A stretch of DNA of 54,394 nt from an uncultured Colwellia sp. (lineage in GTDB: Bacteria; Pseudomonadota; Gammaproteobacteria; Enterobacterales; Alteromonadaceae), in NCBI GenBank assembly GCA_913020705.1, contig CAJWBY010000011.1, positions 1 through 54,394 of the forward strand, given 5' to 3'. Made by a program: the position numbers and the translations under genes. The notes beneath the pieces are model-generated. The model searched no databases. It saw only the letters and a program-made list of their open reading frames with translations, and was not told where the DNA came from. Below, piece by piece: positions 8,642-18,230 of this stretch; positions within the stretch are counted from its first letter, which is position 1, and each line of letters starts with the position of its first letter.

Positions 8642-10387
8642 TTATTCTAAATATTCAACCATAAATTGCACCGTTTGTTTACCACGGAATTCATTAATAT
8701 CGAGACGATAAGCAAGATGAACCTGCTGGGCTTTATGGTCAGGCCAACGATGTAAGTCTACGTTAAAAGCGATAGCGTCAAACACGTGCCCATCTTTCTC
8801 TACAACAAGTTTAAGATGTTTTTGACCAACAATGCGCTGTTGAATAAGTTTAAAATTCCCATCAAACAAAGGCTCAATGAAATTTTGTCCCCAAGGGCCT
8901 GAGTCGCGTAATAGCTGAGCAAATCCTAACGTCATTTCTTGTGTGGGTAACTCACCATCAGAAGAAAGCGTACCTTTAAGATCGTCGCTACTTAGCCATT
9001 GCTGCGCATATTGATTAAATAACTGTTGAAACTTAACGAAATTATCTTCCATTATTGATAAACCAGCCGCCATAGCATGACCACCAAACTTTATAATAAT
9101 ATTTGGATGCTGCGTATCAATGTGCTCAAGTAAGTCTCTAATATGTAAACCAGGAATGGAACGCGCAGAACCTTTAATTTCTGTCGATTTATTATGATTA
9201 TCAGAAGATATATCATCACTTGTACCCGCAAAAACGATACTGGGGCGGTGAAACTTCTCTTTCAAACGTCCGGCGACAATACCAATCACTCCTTGATGCC
9301 AATCACTTTGGAATAATGAAATAGCGTGAGGTAAATTATCATCAGAAAAATTTAAGCTTTTTAATACGTGTTCTGCTTCTTGTTGCATACCCTGTTCTAT
9401 TTCTCGACGTGACTTATTTAGGTCGTCAAGATCTGCAGCCATGACTCGTGCTGAAGCAAGGTCTTTTGCGAGTAAGCAATTAATACCATAGGACATATCA
9501 TCTAAACGCCCTGCTGCATTTATTCTTGGTCCTAAAGCAAAACCAAAATCGCTAGCGACTATTTTTTTCTGATCTTTCCCAGCAATTTCTAATAACGCCT
9601 GAATTCCAGGTCGAGTAACGCCTGCCCGAATTCGTTTTAAACCTTGTTCAACCAGAATACGATTATTGTTATCAAGTGAAACAACATCAGCAACCGTTCC
9701 CAGTGCAACTAAATCAAGTAATTGAGCAATATTAGGCTCTTGCAATTGCCTATCTACAAACCAGTTTTTTTCTCGTAAATACTTACGCATAGCCATCATA
9801 AAATAAAATGCAACACCGACTCCCGCCAACGATTTACTCGGAAAATTACATCCAACTTGGTTGGGGTTAATGATGGCGTCAGCATCAGGTAAGGTCATTC
9901 CGGGTAAATGATGATCAGTAACTATGACACCTAAACCTAATGATTTTGCTTTTGTTACACCGGCGACACAACTAATGCCATTATCAACGGTGATCAATAA
10001 TTCTGCGCCTTTTTCAGCCGCTATATCGACTATTTCAGGGGTTAATCCGTAGCCATATAAAAAACGGTTTGGCACAATAAATTGATAATTATCGCTACCA
10101 AACAATCGTAAGGCTTCCATCATTAAAGCAGTACTCGTAGCGCCGTCAGCATCAAAATCGCCAATAATGGCAATGTTTTTATTATCAATAAGTGCTTGAT
10201 GTAAAACCTGACAACCTAGATTAATCCCTTTTAAACTTTTAACAGCACAAAGTTGACTGACATTAAGCTCTAATTCCGTTGCGTTCTCGATACCACGACT
10301 CGCGTATATCTGTTTTATAAGCGGATGAATATTATCAGGGAGATGGTTATCATCAACTTTTGCACGGCGTACAATTTGCTTTTGCAT
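8642..10387 (-). CDS. recJ: Single-stranded-DNA exonuclease RecJ
   Basis: RecJ degrades ssDNA 5'-3' in RecF-pathway recombination, mismatch repair and base excision repair. The 581-aa product carries the DHH-family motifs: IIGDFDADGATSTALMM (motif I), VTVDNGISCV-type ITVDNG, VIVTDHHLPG (the DHH triad) and the DHHA1 motif KFGGHAMAAGLSI near residue 435. An OB-like C-terminal domain ends in a typical QFMVEYLE. Length matches E. coli RecJ (577). The order dsbC-recJ-prfB-lysS is conserved in enterobacteria. A 139-nt gap to prfB could hold a separate prfB promoter. Confidence 0.97.
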   Translation of the reverse strand: MQKQIVRRAKVDDNHLPDNIHPLIKQIYASRGIENATELELNVSQLCAVKSLKGINLGCQVLHQALIDNKNIAIIGDFDADGATSTALMMEALRLFGSDNYQFIVPNRFLYGYGLTPEIVDIAAEKGAELLITVDNGISCVAGVTKAKSLGLGVIVTDHHLPGMTLPDADAIINPNQVGCNFPSKSLAGVGVAFYFMMAMRKYLREKNWFVDRQLQEPNIAQLLDLVALGTVADVVSLDNNNRILVEQGLKRIRAGVTRPGIQALLEIAGKDQKKIVASDFGFALGPRINAAGRLDDMSYGINCLLAKDLASARVMAADLDDLNKSRREIEQGMQQEAEHVLKSLNFSDDNLPHAISLFQSDWHQGVIGIVAGRLKEKFHRPSIVFAGTSDDISSDNHNKSTEIKGSARSIPGLHIRDLLEHIDTQHPNIIIKFGGHAMAAGLSIMEDNFVKFQQLFNQYAQQWLSSDDLKGTLSSDGELPTQEMTLGFAQLLRDSGPWGQNFIEPLFDGNFKLIQQRIVGQKHLKLVVEKDGHVFDAIAFNVDLHRWPDHKAQQVHLAYRLDINEFRGKQTVQFMVEYLE

Positions 10388-10428
10388 AAATTTATCATCG
10401 CTAAAAATTAATCACTGAAAAATAAAAA

Positions 10429-10446
10429 GGCAGACCAAAGTCTGCC
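10429..10446 (-). terminator. Intrinsic terminator after dsbC
   Basis: GGCAGAC and GTCTGCC pair over a 4-nt loop, followed on the minus strand by TTTTTATTTTT. It lies between dsbC and recJ, so recJ is probably expressed from read-through or from its own promoter. Confidence 0.85.
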
Positions 10447-10478
10447 ATTTCTAAAAATGTTTCGATAAGAGTTGCTTT

Positions 10479-11315
10479 TTATCCAGCAGCTTTCATTTGC
10501 TCAATAATATTAAGAAGTGCTTCAGGCTCTTTATAGCCAGGTACCATCATGCCACCTTCTAAAATAATAGCAGGAGTACCATTAACACCTACTTGGCGAC
10601 CAAAGTTAAACTCATCTTCTATTGGTTTATCACAAATGCGCTGCGCAACACTTGATCCCATTTTAGCTTTAGTTAATGCTTCTTCTGGATTTTCATGACA
10701 CCAAATAGAGCGTAGATCTTTAAAGCCTTCAGAATATTGGCCTGAACGGTCTTTAATTCCTGAGCGAGGGTAAGCTAAATAACGTACCGTAATTCCTTTA
10801 TCATTATAATCGCTCATTTGTTCGTGCATTTTTCGACAGTAGCCACAAGTGATGTCAGTAAACACAGTAATAACATGTTTTTCATTTTTTGCAGGGTACA
10901 CGATCATTGCATCAGAAAACGTGTCCATTCCTTCAACACGTACTTGCGCTAAACTTTCTTCTGAATAGTTTGTTACTGTACGCCCTAATCCATAAAGTTT
11001 TCCTTGAATAAAGAATTTACCGTCTGCACTTGCATAAAATAAACCTTGATTCGTAATCAGTTCAACTAAACCCGGCATAGCAGATGGATTAACTTTATTG
11101 ATTTCTAAACCTAACATAGCCGACAATTTATTTTTTAATTCAGCAGCATCAAAATTTTCAGGCATTTTTTTTGTAATTGCACTATTTGCAGAAACAATGC
11201 TAGTAGGATTGGTAACTGAAGAGTTACCCGTAACATTTGGCCCTTCTACAGCATAGACATAACCAGCAACACCAACACAAATTGCCACAACGGCAAGGGA
11301 GATTTTATTAAACAT
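10479..11315 (-). CDS. dsbC: Periplasmic disulfide isomerase DsbC
   Basis: DsbC rearranges wrong disulfides in the periplasm and is kept reduced by DsbD. The ATG at 11315 is preceded by AGGAAG at good spacing and opens a signal peptide (MFNKISLAVVAICVGVAGYVYA); the frame extends upstream to 11372 without support. The product is 278 aa. The N-terminal dimerisation domain is followed by the thioredoxin fold with active site CGYC (TDITCGYCRKM) and cis-proline loop NGTPA; a second Cys pair lies in IWCHENP and RICDKP. The thiol chemistry and the recJ neighbour agree with the E. coli locus. Confidence 0.95.
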   Translation of the reverse strand: MFNKISLAVVAICVGVAGYVYAVEGPNVTGNSSVTNPTSIVSANSAITKKMPENFDAAELKNKLSAMLGLEINKVNPSAMPGLVELITNQGLFYASADGKFFIQGKLYGLGRTVTNYSEESLAQVRVEGMDTFSDAMIVYPAKNEKHVITVFTDITCGYCRKMHEQMSDYNDKGITVRYLAYPRSGIKDRSGQYSEGFKDLRSIWCHENPEEALTKAKMGSSVAQRICDKPIEDEFNFGRQVGVNGTPAIILEGGMMVPGYKEPEALLNIIEQMKAAG

Positions 11316-11546
11316 TAATGACTTCCTAAAAGTAGAACTTAAAACCCGATAATAATCATCAATCCAATACATTTCATCAGATTGATTACGCTATATTACA
11401 TGACCGTTACATTGGCGCTAAAATTACAGTGAATTAACGATAAATGCAATATTCCAGTGCAGATCCTTCTGTTAATAAGTGTAAACAGAACTTTATATAT
11501 TTTACTGGCTTGAAATTATCTATCTGATAAACTCTCGAAAAATGGC

Positions 11547-11555
11547 TGCTATAAT
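11547..11555 (+). promoter_or_regulatory. Candidate extended -10 promoter of fldB
   Basis: TGCTATAAT is an exact extended -10 element about 55 nt before the fldB ATG. No good -35 element is present at 17-nt spacing, which is acceptable for extended -10 promoters. Confidence 0.5.
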
Positions 11556-11609
11556 TCTAGCCTATTAATATTTAGCTTGTTATCTCCAATACATTAGAAA
11601 GGTTCACAC

Positions 11610-12158
11610 ATGAAAATTGGTTTATTTTACGGTTCTACTACTTGTTATACAGAGATGGCTGCAGAGAAAATTCAGCAGCAATTTTCTGAAAACGTAACGA
11701 ATAAACCAGCGTTAACCGTTGAATTGTTTAATATCAAGGATACACCATTAAATAAAATTGACGATTTTGAACTTGTTATCATGGGTATTTCCACATGGGA
11801 TTACGGTCAAATCCAAGAAGACTGGGAAGGTCATTGGGAAGACATCGCTACCTTAAACTTATCAGGAAAAATCATTGCCCTGTATGGCATGGGCGATCAA
11901 ATAGGTTATACCGAATGGTTTCAAGATGCATTAGGTATGCTACATGAACAAGTCGTTGCACAAGAAGGTTTTGTTATTGGTTATTGGCCTAATCAAGGAT
12001 ATGAATTTGAAGCATCAAAAGCGCTAACTGAGGATAATAGCCAGTTTGTTGGACTATCATTGGATGAAGATAATCAATATGAACAAAGTGATGAGCGTAT
12101 AGCGCAATGGTGTCAGCAAATTCACAGTGAAATAGCTGAAATTATTGAAAGTGAATAG
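11610..12158 (+). CDS. fldB: Flavodoxin 2
   Basis: This is a long-chain flavodoxin (182 aa) carrying FMN as a low-potential electron shuttle. The phosphate-binding loop is IGLFYGSTTCYTE at the N-terminus; FMN-stacking loops are visible as STWDYGQIQEDWEGHW and YGMGDQIGYTEWFQDALGML. It ends in an acidic tail. AAAGG lies upstream of the ATG. It is divergent from dsbC, as fldB is close to xerD-dsbC in E. coli, which favours fldB over fldA. Confidence 0.92.
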   Translation: MKIGLFYGSTTCYTEMAAEKIQQQFSENVTNKPALTVELFNIKDTPLNKIDDFELVIMGISTWDYGQIQEDWEGHWEDIATLNLSGKIIALYGMGDQIGYTEWFQDALGMLHEQVVAQEGFVIGYWPNQGYEFEASKALTEDNSQFVGLSLDEDNQYEQSDERIAQWCQQIHSEIAEIIESE

Positions 12159-12258
12159 AAACTTAAAATAAACTCTCAGTATCTTAAATAGCTTTAGCTA
12201 AATCCCCTTTTTCGCTTTATAATTCACCGCAATATTATACTGAGCGAAATTATACTTT

Positions 12259-13500
12259 ATGTTTGAGCAATTTGACCTAGATTCAGCACTACTAGGCGGC
12301 ATTCAAAATGCCGGTTATAAAAAACCAACTTCTATTCAAGAGTTGGTTCTACCTGTCGCCATGACAGGTAAAGATGTTTTAGCTTCAGCGCCTACAGGCA
12401 CAGGCAAAACAGCTGCTTTTATTTTACCTTTAGCTCAACACTTATTAGATTACCCACGCAAAAGTCCTGGTTTCCCACGCGTACTTATCTTATCACCCAC
12501 TCGTGAACTTGCCCTTCAAACGAGCGAGCAATGTACTCAGTTAACTGAATTGACCGACATTAAAACAGGATTAATTACCGGTGGTGTTAGTTACGATAGT
12601 CATATTGATGTTTTAACTAAAAATACTGATATCTTAGTCGCCACGCCAGGCCGGTTAATCGAGTATCTTGATTCAGAAAAATTTGAAGCACGTGACATTG
12701 AAATTCTTGTACTTGATGAAGCAGATCGCATGCTTGATATGGGTTTCTCTGATGCAATTAACCGTATTGTTGGTGAAGCTCGCTGGCGCAAACAAACCAT
12801 GCTTTTTTCAGCTACACTTGAAGGCTCCTCTGTTTTACGTTTTGCCCAAGAAATGCTAAACGAACCCGTATTTTTAGAAGCTCAACCATCACGCAAAGAA
12901 AAAGCAAAAATCCATCAGTGGCTTCATTTAGCCGATAACAAAGAGCACAAGTTTCAATTATTAGAAAACTTGTTAAAGCAAGAAGGCTTTGAACGCACCG
13001 TTGTTTTTGCTAATAAACGTGAAACTGTTCAGCACTTATCAGGAAAACTATACGCAGCTGAGTTACCTTGTGCATGGCTTGAAGGTAAAATGCATCAAGA
13101 CAAACGTAATAGTGCCATTGATAGATTACGCACAGGTCATGTAAAAGTATTGGTCGCAACAGATGTTGCAGCACGTGGTATAGATATTGATGATATTACT
13201 CATGTCATTAACTTTGATTTACCGCGTAAAGCTGATATTTATTTGCACCGTATTGGCAGAACAGGCCGAGCTGGTAATAAAGGTACCGCAATATCTTTAG
13301 TAGAAGCACATGACATGGCTGTGATTTCTAAAATTGAACGCTACATGGATGAACGTTTACCACGCCGTAATATTGAAGGTTTGAAGCCGCAATATAAAGA
13401 ATCTAAAGTTGCGTTGAAAAAGCCAAAAATGAAAATATCTAAATCACAGAAAAAAGCTAAGGCGAAAAAACAAGCAAAACGTGCAAATAAAAAGAAATAA
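12259..13500 (+). CDS. srmB: DEAD-box RNA helicase SrmB
   Basis: SrmB is an ATP-dependent RNA helicase acting early in 50S subunit assembly. The 413-aa product has the DEAD-box motifs in order: Q motif (GYKKPTSIQ), I (APTGTGKT), Ia (PTRELA), GG/TPGR, II (DEAD), III (SAT), IV (VVFANKRE), V (ATDVAARGID), VI (HRIGRTGRAG). SrmB-specific context is strong: LLDYPRKSPGFPRVLILSPT, EARWRKQTMLFSATLEG and KIHQW. The Lys-rich tail (KSQKKAKAKKQAKRANKKK) is an RNA-binding extension. It follows fldB by 100 nt. Confidence 0.95.
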   Translation: MFEQFDLDSALLGGIQNAGYKKPTSIQELVLPVAMTGKDVLASAPTGTGKTAAFILPLAQHLLDYPRKSPGFPRVLILSPTRELALQTSEQCTQLTELTDIKTGLITGGVSYDSHIDVLTKNTDILVATPGRLIEYLDSEKFEARDIEILVLDEADRMLDMGFSDAINRIVGEARWRKQTMLFSATLEGSSVLRFAQEMLNEPVFLEAQPSRKEKAKIHQWLHLADNKEHKFQLLENLLKQEGFERTVVFANKRETVQHLSGKLYAAELPCAWLEGKMHQDKRNSAIDRLRTGHVKVLVATDVAARGIDIDDITHVINFDLPRKADIYLHRIGRTGRAGNKGTAISLVEAHDMAVISKIERYMDERLPRRNIEGLKPQYKESKVALKKPKMKISKSQKKAKAKKQAKRANKKK

Positions 13501-13522
13501 AGGTAAAGTAGGATAATAGAAA

Positions 13523-13545
13523 TGAGCACTATAGTATGGTGCTCA
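13523..13545 (+). terminator. Hairpin downstream of srmB
   Basis: TGAGCAC and GTGCTCA pair over a 9-nt loop, 22 nt past the srmB stop. No U-run follows, so termination efficiency is uncertain. Confidence 0.4.
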
Positions 13546-13693
13546 CTGCTTATAACATAAGCTTTTGATTCAATTAGAATAAGCTAAAATGATATTATAA
13601 AATAAAGATTTATTGTATTAGGCAAGGATGCACGGAATGGTCGAATAAATATATCGATGTTTACGTAATTTGAATTAACACAAGATATATATC

Positions 13694-14779
13694 ATGACTA
13701 AAGAACAAAGCACTAATGAAATAGAAATGCAGGCCAAGTATTGGCTATGGCGTATAGAGCAAGGTTTGTCGCAACAAGAACGACAATCTTTTGTCGCTTG
13801 GGTGAATCAAAAAAACGAACATCACTTAGCACTCCACAAATATTCGCCTTCAAAAAAAATGTCGAAAGTACTTGCTGATTTTAATGGTTTATTTCCCCTA
13901 GAAAAAAAATCTCCACATAAATATAAAAAAACATTCACTCAATTTTCATTAGCCGCTAGTGTTATATTTTTCAGCCTTCTCTCTAGTCATGTTTTTCTGA
14001 ACAAAAGTTTATTGCCGTTTTTTCAAGGTACATCTTCAGCTATTGTTTATCAGCAGTATTCTACAAAAGTAGGCGAGCATGCTAACTTTAATTTACCTGA
14101 TGGTTCAATCGTTCACCTCAACACCAACTCTTTACTTACAATCAGTTTCAGCGGTGACCATCGTCAATTAAACTTAATAAAGGGCGAAGCCTTATTTGAT
14201 GTAGCAAAAGATAAATCACGTCCGTTTAGTGTCACTTCAGGAGAACAATCATTTACCGCTTTAGGTACAATATTTAATGTTCAAAAAAGTGATAACAATC
14301 ATTTAGAATTGATTGTTACTGAAGGACGAGTACTTATTGCTGACTCAAATGCCTCTCTACCTGAATTAACTAAAAAAATAGCAAAGAACTCTGAAAACAA
14401 CCAAGAAAACAGCATCATTATTGCTGGTGAAAAAGCAACGATAATTAATCAAGCACAATGGTCAAAAAGTATTGTTTCGCCAAACGCATTGACAGAAGAA
14501 CTTGCATGGCAAAAAGGTATGCTTATATTTGATGGTGAATTGCTAAAAACAGCACTTGAAGAAATTAGCCGATATACTGACGTTACATTCGCCATTCAAG
14601 ATGAAAAAATTGCGAATAGAAAGGTTTCTGGTTACTTTAAAGCGGGTGACGTTGACACACTTCTCGACTCAATAAGTGCTAACTTCGAACTTAACTGTAC
14701 AAGGACAAATCATAATACTGTACTTATCACTAAAATAGATGACTTATCGAACCCATTGGCTCAATTACGTTCTAGATAA
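13694..14779 (+). CDS. FecR-type anti-sigma/signal transducer
   Basis: The 361-aa protein has an N-terminal DUF4880-like cytoplasmic helix region (AKYWLWRIEQGLSQQERQSF), one membrane segment near residues 80-100 (FSLAASVIFFSLLSSHVFL), then a periplasmic FecR domain (GEHANFNLPDGSIVHLNTNS, INLIKGEALFDVAKDK-like LNLIKGEALFDV, RPFSV, ALGTIFNV, VTEGRV) and a C-terminal STN-like module (GELLKTALEEISRYTDV). FecR proteins relay occupancy of a TonB receptor to an ECF sigma factor. The receptor follows after 29 nt, but no sigma gene lies upstream in this window. Confidence 0.9.
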   Translation: MTKEQSTNEIEMQAKYWLWRIEQGLSQQERQSFVAWVNQKNEHHLALHKYSPSKKMSKVLADFNGLFPLEKKSPHKYKKTFTQFSLAASVIFFSLLSSHVFLNKSLLPFFQGTSSAIVYQQYSTKVGEHANFNLPDGSIVHLNTNSLLTISFSGDHRQLNLIKGEALFDVAKDKSRPFSVTSGEQSFTALGTIFNVQKSDNNHLELIVTEGRVLIADSNASLPELTKKIAKNSENNQENSIIIAGEKATIINQAQWSKSIVSPNALTEELAWQKGMLIFDGELLKTALEEISRYTDVTFAIQDEKIANRKVSGYFKAGDVDTLLDSISANFELNCTRTNHNTVLITKIDDLSNPLAQLRSR

Positions 14780-14808
14780 AATAAGATGTACAAAATTATA
14801 AATGAAAG

Positions 14809-17691
14809 GTGATATTTCTGTATTCACTTATAACAAATAAAACACAATGTAGAGCAATATTTTCCAATCTACTCTGCTTGATGTTAGTACTTTCTGCATT
14901 CTTTTTCGCTTTTAACAAGAAAGCTGAAGCCCAAACTATTGCTCCCGATATTATTCGCTTTAATGTCGCTGCTCAACCCGTTGATAAAGCCTTAATTAAA
15001 CTTGCTCAGCAAGCTAATCAAACCATTTTATTTTCCTACGATTTAACCCGAACTTTTAACAGTAAATCGATAGATGGATATTATTCTGTTTCTTTAGCGT
15101 TAAGGATGTTACTTAAAAATACTGATCTTGTTGCAGAAATAAATAACAAAGGCCAATGGTCGATTAAACAAAAAAATAATGTTTTAAAACTCAACAACTC
15201 AAAATCAATCGTTATTACTCAACAAAAACCTCACATAAAACCTATCGAGCAAATAGCCATTATTGGCAGTCATATTAACGGTAGAACCATAAAAGAATTA
15301 CCCGTACCTGTCGACATTATTTCAGGTGAGACATTACGTAAAAGTGGACATACAAATCTTGGTCAAATGTTACAAGCATTAGTGCCCTCTTTTAATTTTT
15401 CTCGTTCAGCGATTAGTGATGGAAGTGACGTATTACAGCCAGCAACTTTACGCGGGTTAGGACCCGATCAAACACTCATTCTATTAAATGGTAAGCGTCG
15501 TCACCAAGCAAGTCTCATTCATATAAATAGTTCGGTTGGACGAGGTACAGCAGGAACAGATATGAACGCTATTCCTGTTAGAGCTATTAAGCGAATTGAG
15601 ATTTTACGTGATGGTGCTGCTGCACAATATGGCTCTGATGCAATAGCGGGTGTTATTAACATCGTACTTAACGATAATAGTGAACAAACAACTTTAGAAA
15701 CATCTTTCGGTGCTTATCAGCAAGGTGATGGGGATAATCTCCAGCTATCTTACACGCAAGGATTAAAGCTCGGTGAATCTGGATTTTTTAACGCTACTAT
15801 AAGTGTAGTTGATCATCAAAGTACAAATCGGTCAGGTTTACACGGTGCTTGTCAATACGGTCAATGCGTTCAATTGGAAAATGGAAATTGGCAAACAAGT
15901 GATGAACGTGAAATATCCGCCAACAGAGAAACATTTAGAATCGGTGACCCTTCTTATCAACAACTTTCATTTGTTGCAAACAGTGAGCTTGAACTTAATA
16001 ACGGACAGCTCTATGGATTTCTAACATACTCACAGAGAGAAAATCAATCTGCTGCATTTTTTCGTCATAATGCCAATACGAATGAAAATCCTTTATTAGC
16101 TGATAATCAAGCATCTATTCTTCAAGGTTATTTACCCAAAATAGATTCAGATATACAGGATATTTCTTATAATTTAGGTTATAAAGTTTCATTTGATAAT
16201 GAAACAGCTTTAGATATTTCATATACTTATGGTAAAAATGAAATTGACTACACCACCAGTGAGTCACTTAATGCTTCATATGCTAATTATCTTCTACATA
16301 CAACGGACTTGTCTTCTGACGAACTTCGTGAAAACCTTCCCAGATCTTCTTCTGCGTATGGTTTATCGCTATCTCTGGAAACTGTAAACTTATTATTTAG
16401 TAAAGATTATGAAAATTATTCTATCGTATTAGGGGCTGAATTTCGCCACGATAAATATAAGATAATTCCCGGTGAACCTTATAGTTACCTTGATTATGAC
16501 ACTGAGAACAGTAGACCATTATTTGAGAATGATGCCGCCGGTGGCATACAAGGATTTCCTGGTGTTTCATTAGACCTTGCTGTTAACGAAGGCCGTAATG
16601 TTGTTTCATTTTTTGCTGACTCTATCACCCAAATAAATGATTTCATAAAGCTCAGTGCCGCCATTAGGTATGATGATTATGATGTACTTGGCAACAGCAG
16701 CAATATTAAAATAGCTGGGCATGGGCAATTAAGTGACAACTTTATTGTTCGTGGAGCATATAGTACCGGCTTTCGCGCACCTTCTATGCAACAAATGTAT
16801 TTTAACAATGTTAGCACGCAGTTTATTGTTGACGAAAGTGGTGCGTTATTGAGTGAAGAAGTAGAAACTTTTAGAAATGATAGTACATTAACAACTAGGC
16901 TTGGCGTACCAACGCTCAAAGAAGAAGAGTCTGACAACATAAGTATTGGTCTAATCTATAGCCCCAAAGAAAACATTGATGTTAGTGTCGATTTTTACCA
17001 AATCAATATTGAAGATCGTATTGTTATTAGCAGTAAATTAGGCATGGGGATATCTCCTTTACTCGATCAAGTTTTTACTGAAGCAATGGTAACAAAAGGG
17101 CAGTTTTTCTTGAATGGCGCAGATACAAGAACACGAGGTACAGATATTGTTGCAACGTGGCAGCCTAAAATTTTATTAGGTAATATTGATTTTACTTTAG
17201 CGGCAAATTTCACCGATACGAAAGTGACAAAGTTATTTACTCCAAACCATAGCACCTTGCATACTGTAGCCGTTAAAGATATTTTTTCAAGGCAAGATAT
17301 TTCTATCATTGAAGAATGGCAACCAAGCAACAAAATAAGTTTAAACACACTGTATAAGAATAAAAACTGGACAGTAAATATATTACTCAACCACTATGGT
17401 AAATACACGATAACAGATGGTGGCAAACAAACTTATGGCGCTGAACTGTTAACCGACTTTAGTGTTAACTATATGTTTTCGAATAATCTTTCGATCACTA
17501 TGGGGAGTCATAATGTATTTGATGTGATGCCTGATGAAAATACCATAGGGAACTCTAGGGGTGGCATAATTGAAGATGAACAAGGTAATTTGATCGTTGA
17601 AAGTAATGGGGTGTTCAAATATTCGCGCCGTTCAGCCCCTTTCGGTTTTAACGGCGCATATTTTTATGCTAACTTGCAGTATTCTTTTTAA
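14809..17691 (+). CDS. TonB-dependent receptor with N-terminal signalling (STN) domain
   Basis: This outer-membrane active transporter (up to 960 aa) has a signal peptide (LVLSAFFFAFNKKAEA), an STN domain at about residues 50-108 (FNVAAQPVDKALIKLAQQAN), a plug domain at about 160-285 (ELPVPVDIISGETLRKSG, TLRGLGPDQTLILLNGKRRH, RIEILRDGAAAQYGSDAIAG) and a C-terminal barrel ending in aromatic FYANLQYSF. Together with the FecR-like gene it resembles FecA/FpvA-type signalling receptors. The substrate is not identifiable. The start is odd: no in-frame ATG precedes the signal core. GTG 14809 is proposed, and an AAAGG overlaps it. Confidence 0.88.
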   Translation: MIFLYSLITNKTQCRAIFSNLLCLMLVLSAFFFAFNKKAEAQTIAPDIIRFNVAAQPVDKALIKLAQQANQTILFSYDLTRTFNSKSIDGYYSVSLALRMLLKNTDLVAEINNKGQWSIKQKNNVLKLNNSKSIVITQQKPHIKPIEQIAIIGSHINGRTIKELPVPVDIISGETLRKSGHTNLGQMLQALVPSFNFSRSAISDGSDVLQPATLRGLGPDQTLILLNGKRRHQASLIHINSSVGRGTAGTDMNAIPVRAIKRIEILRDGAAAQYGSDAIAGVINIVLNDNSEQTTLETSFGAYQQGDGDNLQLSYTQGLKLGESGFFNATISVVDHQSTNRSGLHGACQYGQCVQLENGNWQTSDEREISANRETFRIGDPSYQQLSFVANSELELNNGQLYGFLTYSQRENQSAAFFRHNANTNENPLLADNQASILQGYLPKIDSDIQDISYNLGYKVSFDNETALDISYTYGKNEIDYTTSESLNASYANYLLHTTDLSSDELRENLPRSSSAYGLSLSLETVNLLFSKDYENYSIVLGAEFRHDKYKIIPGEPYSYLDYDTENSRPLFENDAAGGIQGFPGVSLDLAVNEGRNVVSFFADSITQINDFIKLSAAIRYDDYDVLGNSSNIKIAGHGQLSDNFIVRGAYSTGFRAPSMQQMYFNNVSTQFIVDESGALLSEEVETFRNDSTLTTRLGVPTLKEEESDNISIGLIYSPKENIDVSVDFYQINIEDRIVISSKLGMGISPLLDQVFTEAMVTKGQFFLNGADTRTRGTDIVATWQPKILLGNIDFTLAANFTDTKVTKLFTPNHSTLHTVAVKDIFSRQDISIIEEWQPSNKISLNTLYKNKNWTVNILLNHYGKYTITDGGKQTYGAELLTDFSVNYMFSNNLSITMGSHNVFDVMPDENTIGNSRGGIIEDEQGNLIVESNGVFKYSRRSAPFGFNGAYFYANLQYSF

Positions 17692-17725
17692 ATTTATGCC
17701 TATTGAACTTGCCTCATTTTAACAA

Positions 17726-18193
17726 TTAATAATATGTCACTTCTTTGATTTCTCGTTTTGGTGAAGAAGCTAAATAAATGTTATAAACATCTTCAAAATC
17801 TAAACTTAATTCAGTTGTATAACTGTCGCCTACAGGGTAGCTTTTAATCACTTTCGCAGCACGAATAACGCCATTAACTGAAGCAGACACCTCGTTTTTA
17901 CCGAGTAATAGTTGCGACATTGTCATTTCGCCATTTATTTTTTGTCCGTATACTTGCTCAGCAAGTTCCGCATAAGCGGCAAGTTTTGACGCATTAATCG
18001 CCATCAACATCCGTTGTGTTTCATGGTTAGAATTCTGTAAACTGATAGGAGCTTGACCGATAGCACGTAAGACAGGAAAAGTTTCAGGCTTCACACGTTG
18101 CCACTGCACATGTTTATCATAAACACTCGAGCAACTGGTAAGCAATAAGACTAACCCGCCGACCGACAATATATTGAGAATAATTTTTTTCAT
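17726..18193 (-). CDS. flgP: Flagellar outer-membrane lipoprotein FlgP (LPP20 family)
   Basis: ATG 18193 opens a lipoprotein signal peptide with lipobox LTSC (MKKIILNILSVGGLVLLLTS-C); the frame reaches a TTG at 18205 that is not needed. The 155-aa protein has the LPP20 layout: AIGQAPISLQNSNHETQRML, INASKLAAYAELAEQVYGQKI, and VSASVNGVIRAAKVI. In Vibrio FlgP forms part of the outer disk/H-T ring environment of the sheathed or sodium-driven motor. It lies 37 nt after flgO and opposite flgT, the known flgOP/flgT grouping. Confidence 0.85.
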   Translation of the reverse strand: MKKIILNILSVGGLVLLLTSCSSVYDKHVQWQRVKPETFPVLRAIGQAPISLQNSNHETQRMLMAINASKLAAYAELAEQVYGQKINGEMTMSQLLLGKNEVSASVNGVIRAAKVIKSYPVGDSYTTELSLDFEDVYNIYLASSPKREIKEVTYY

Positions 18194-18230
18194 AATAAAT
18201 ACCAAAGTTAGCCCTAAGCTTTATATCTTA

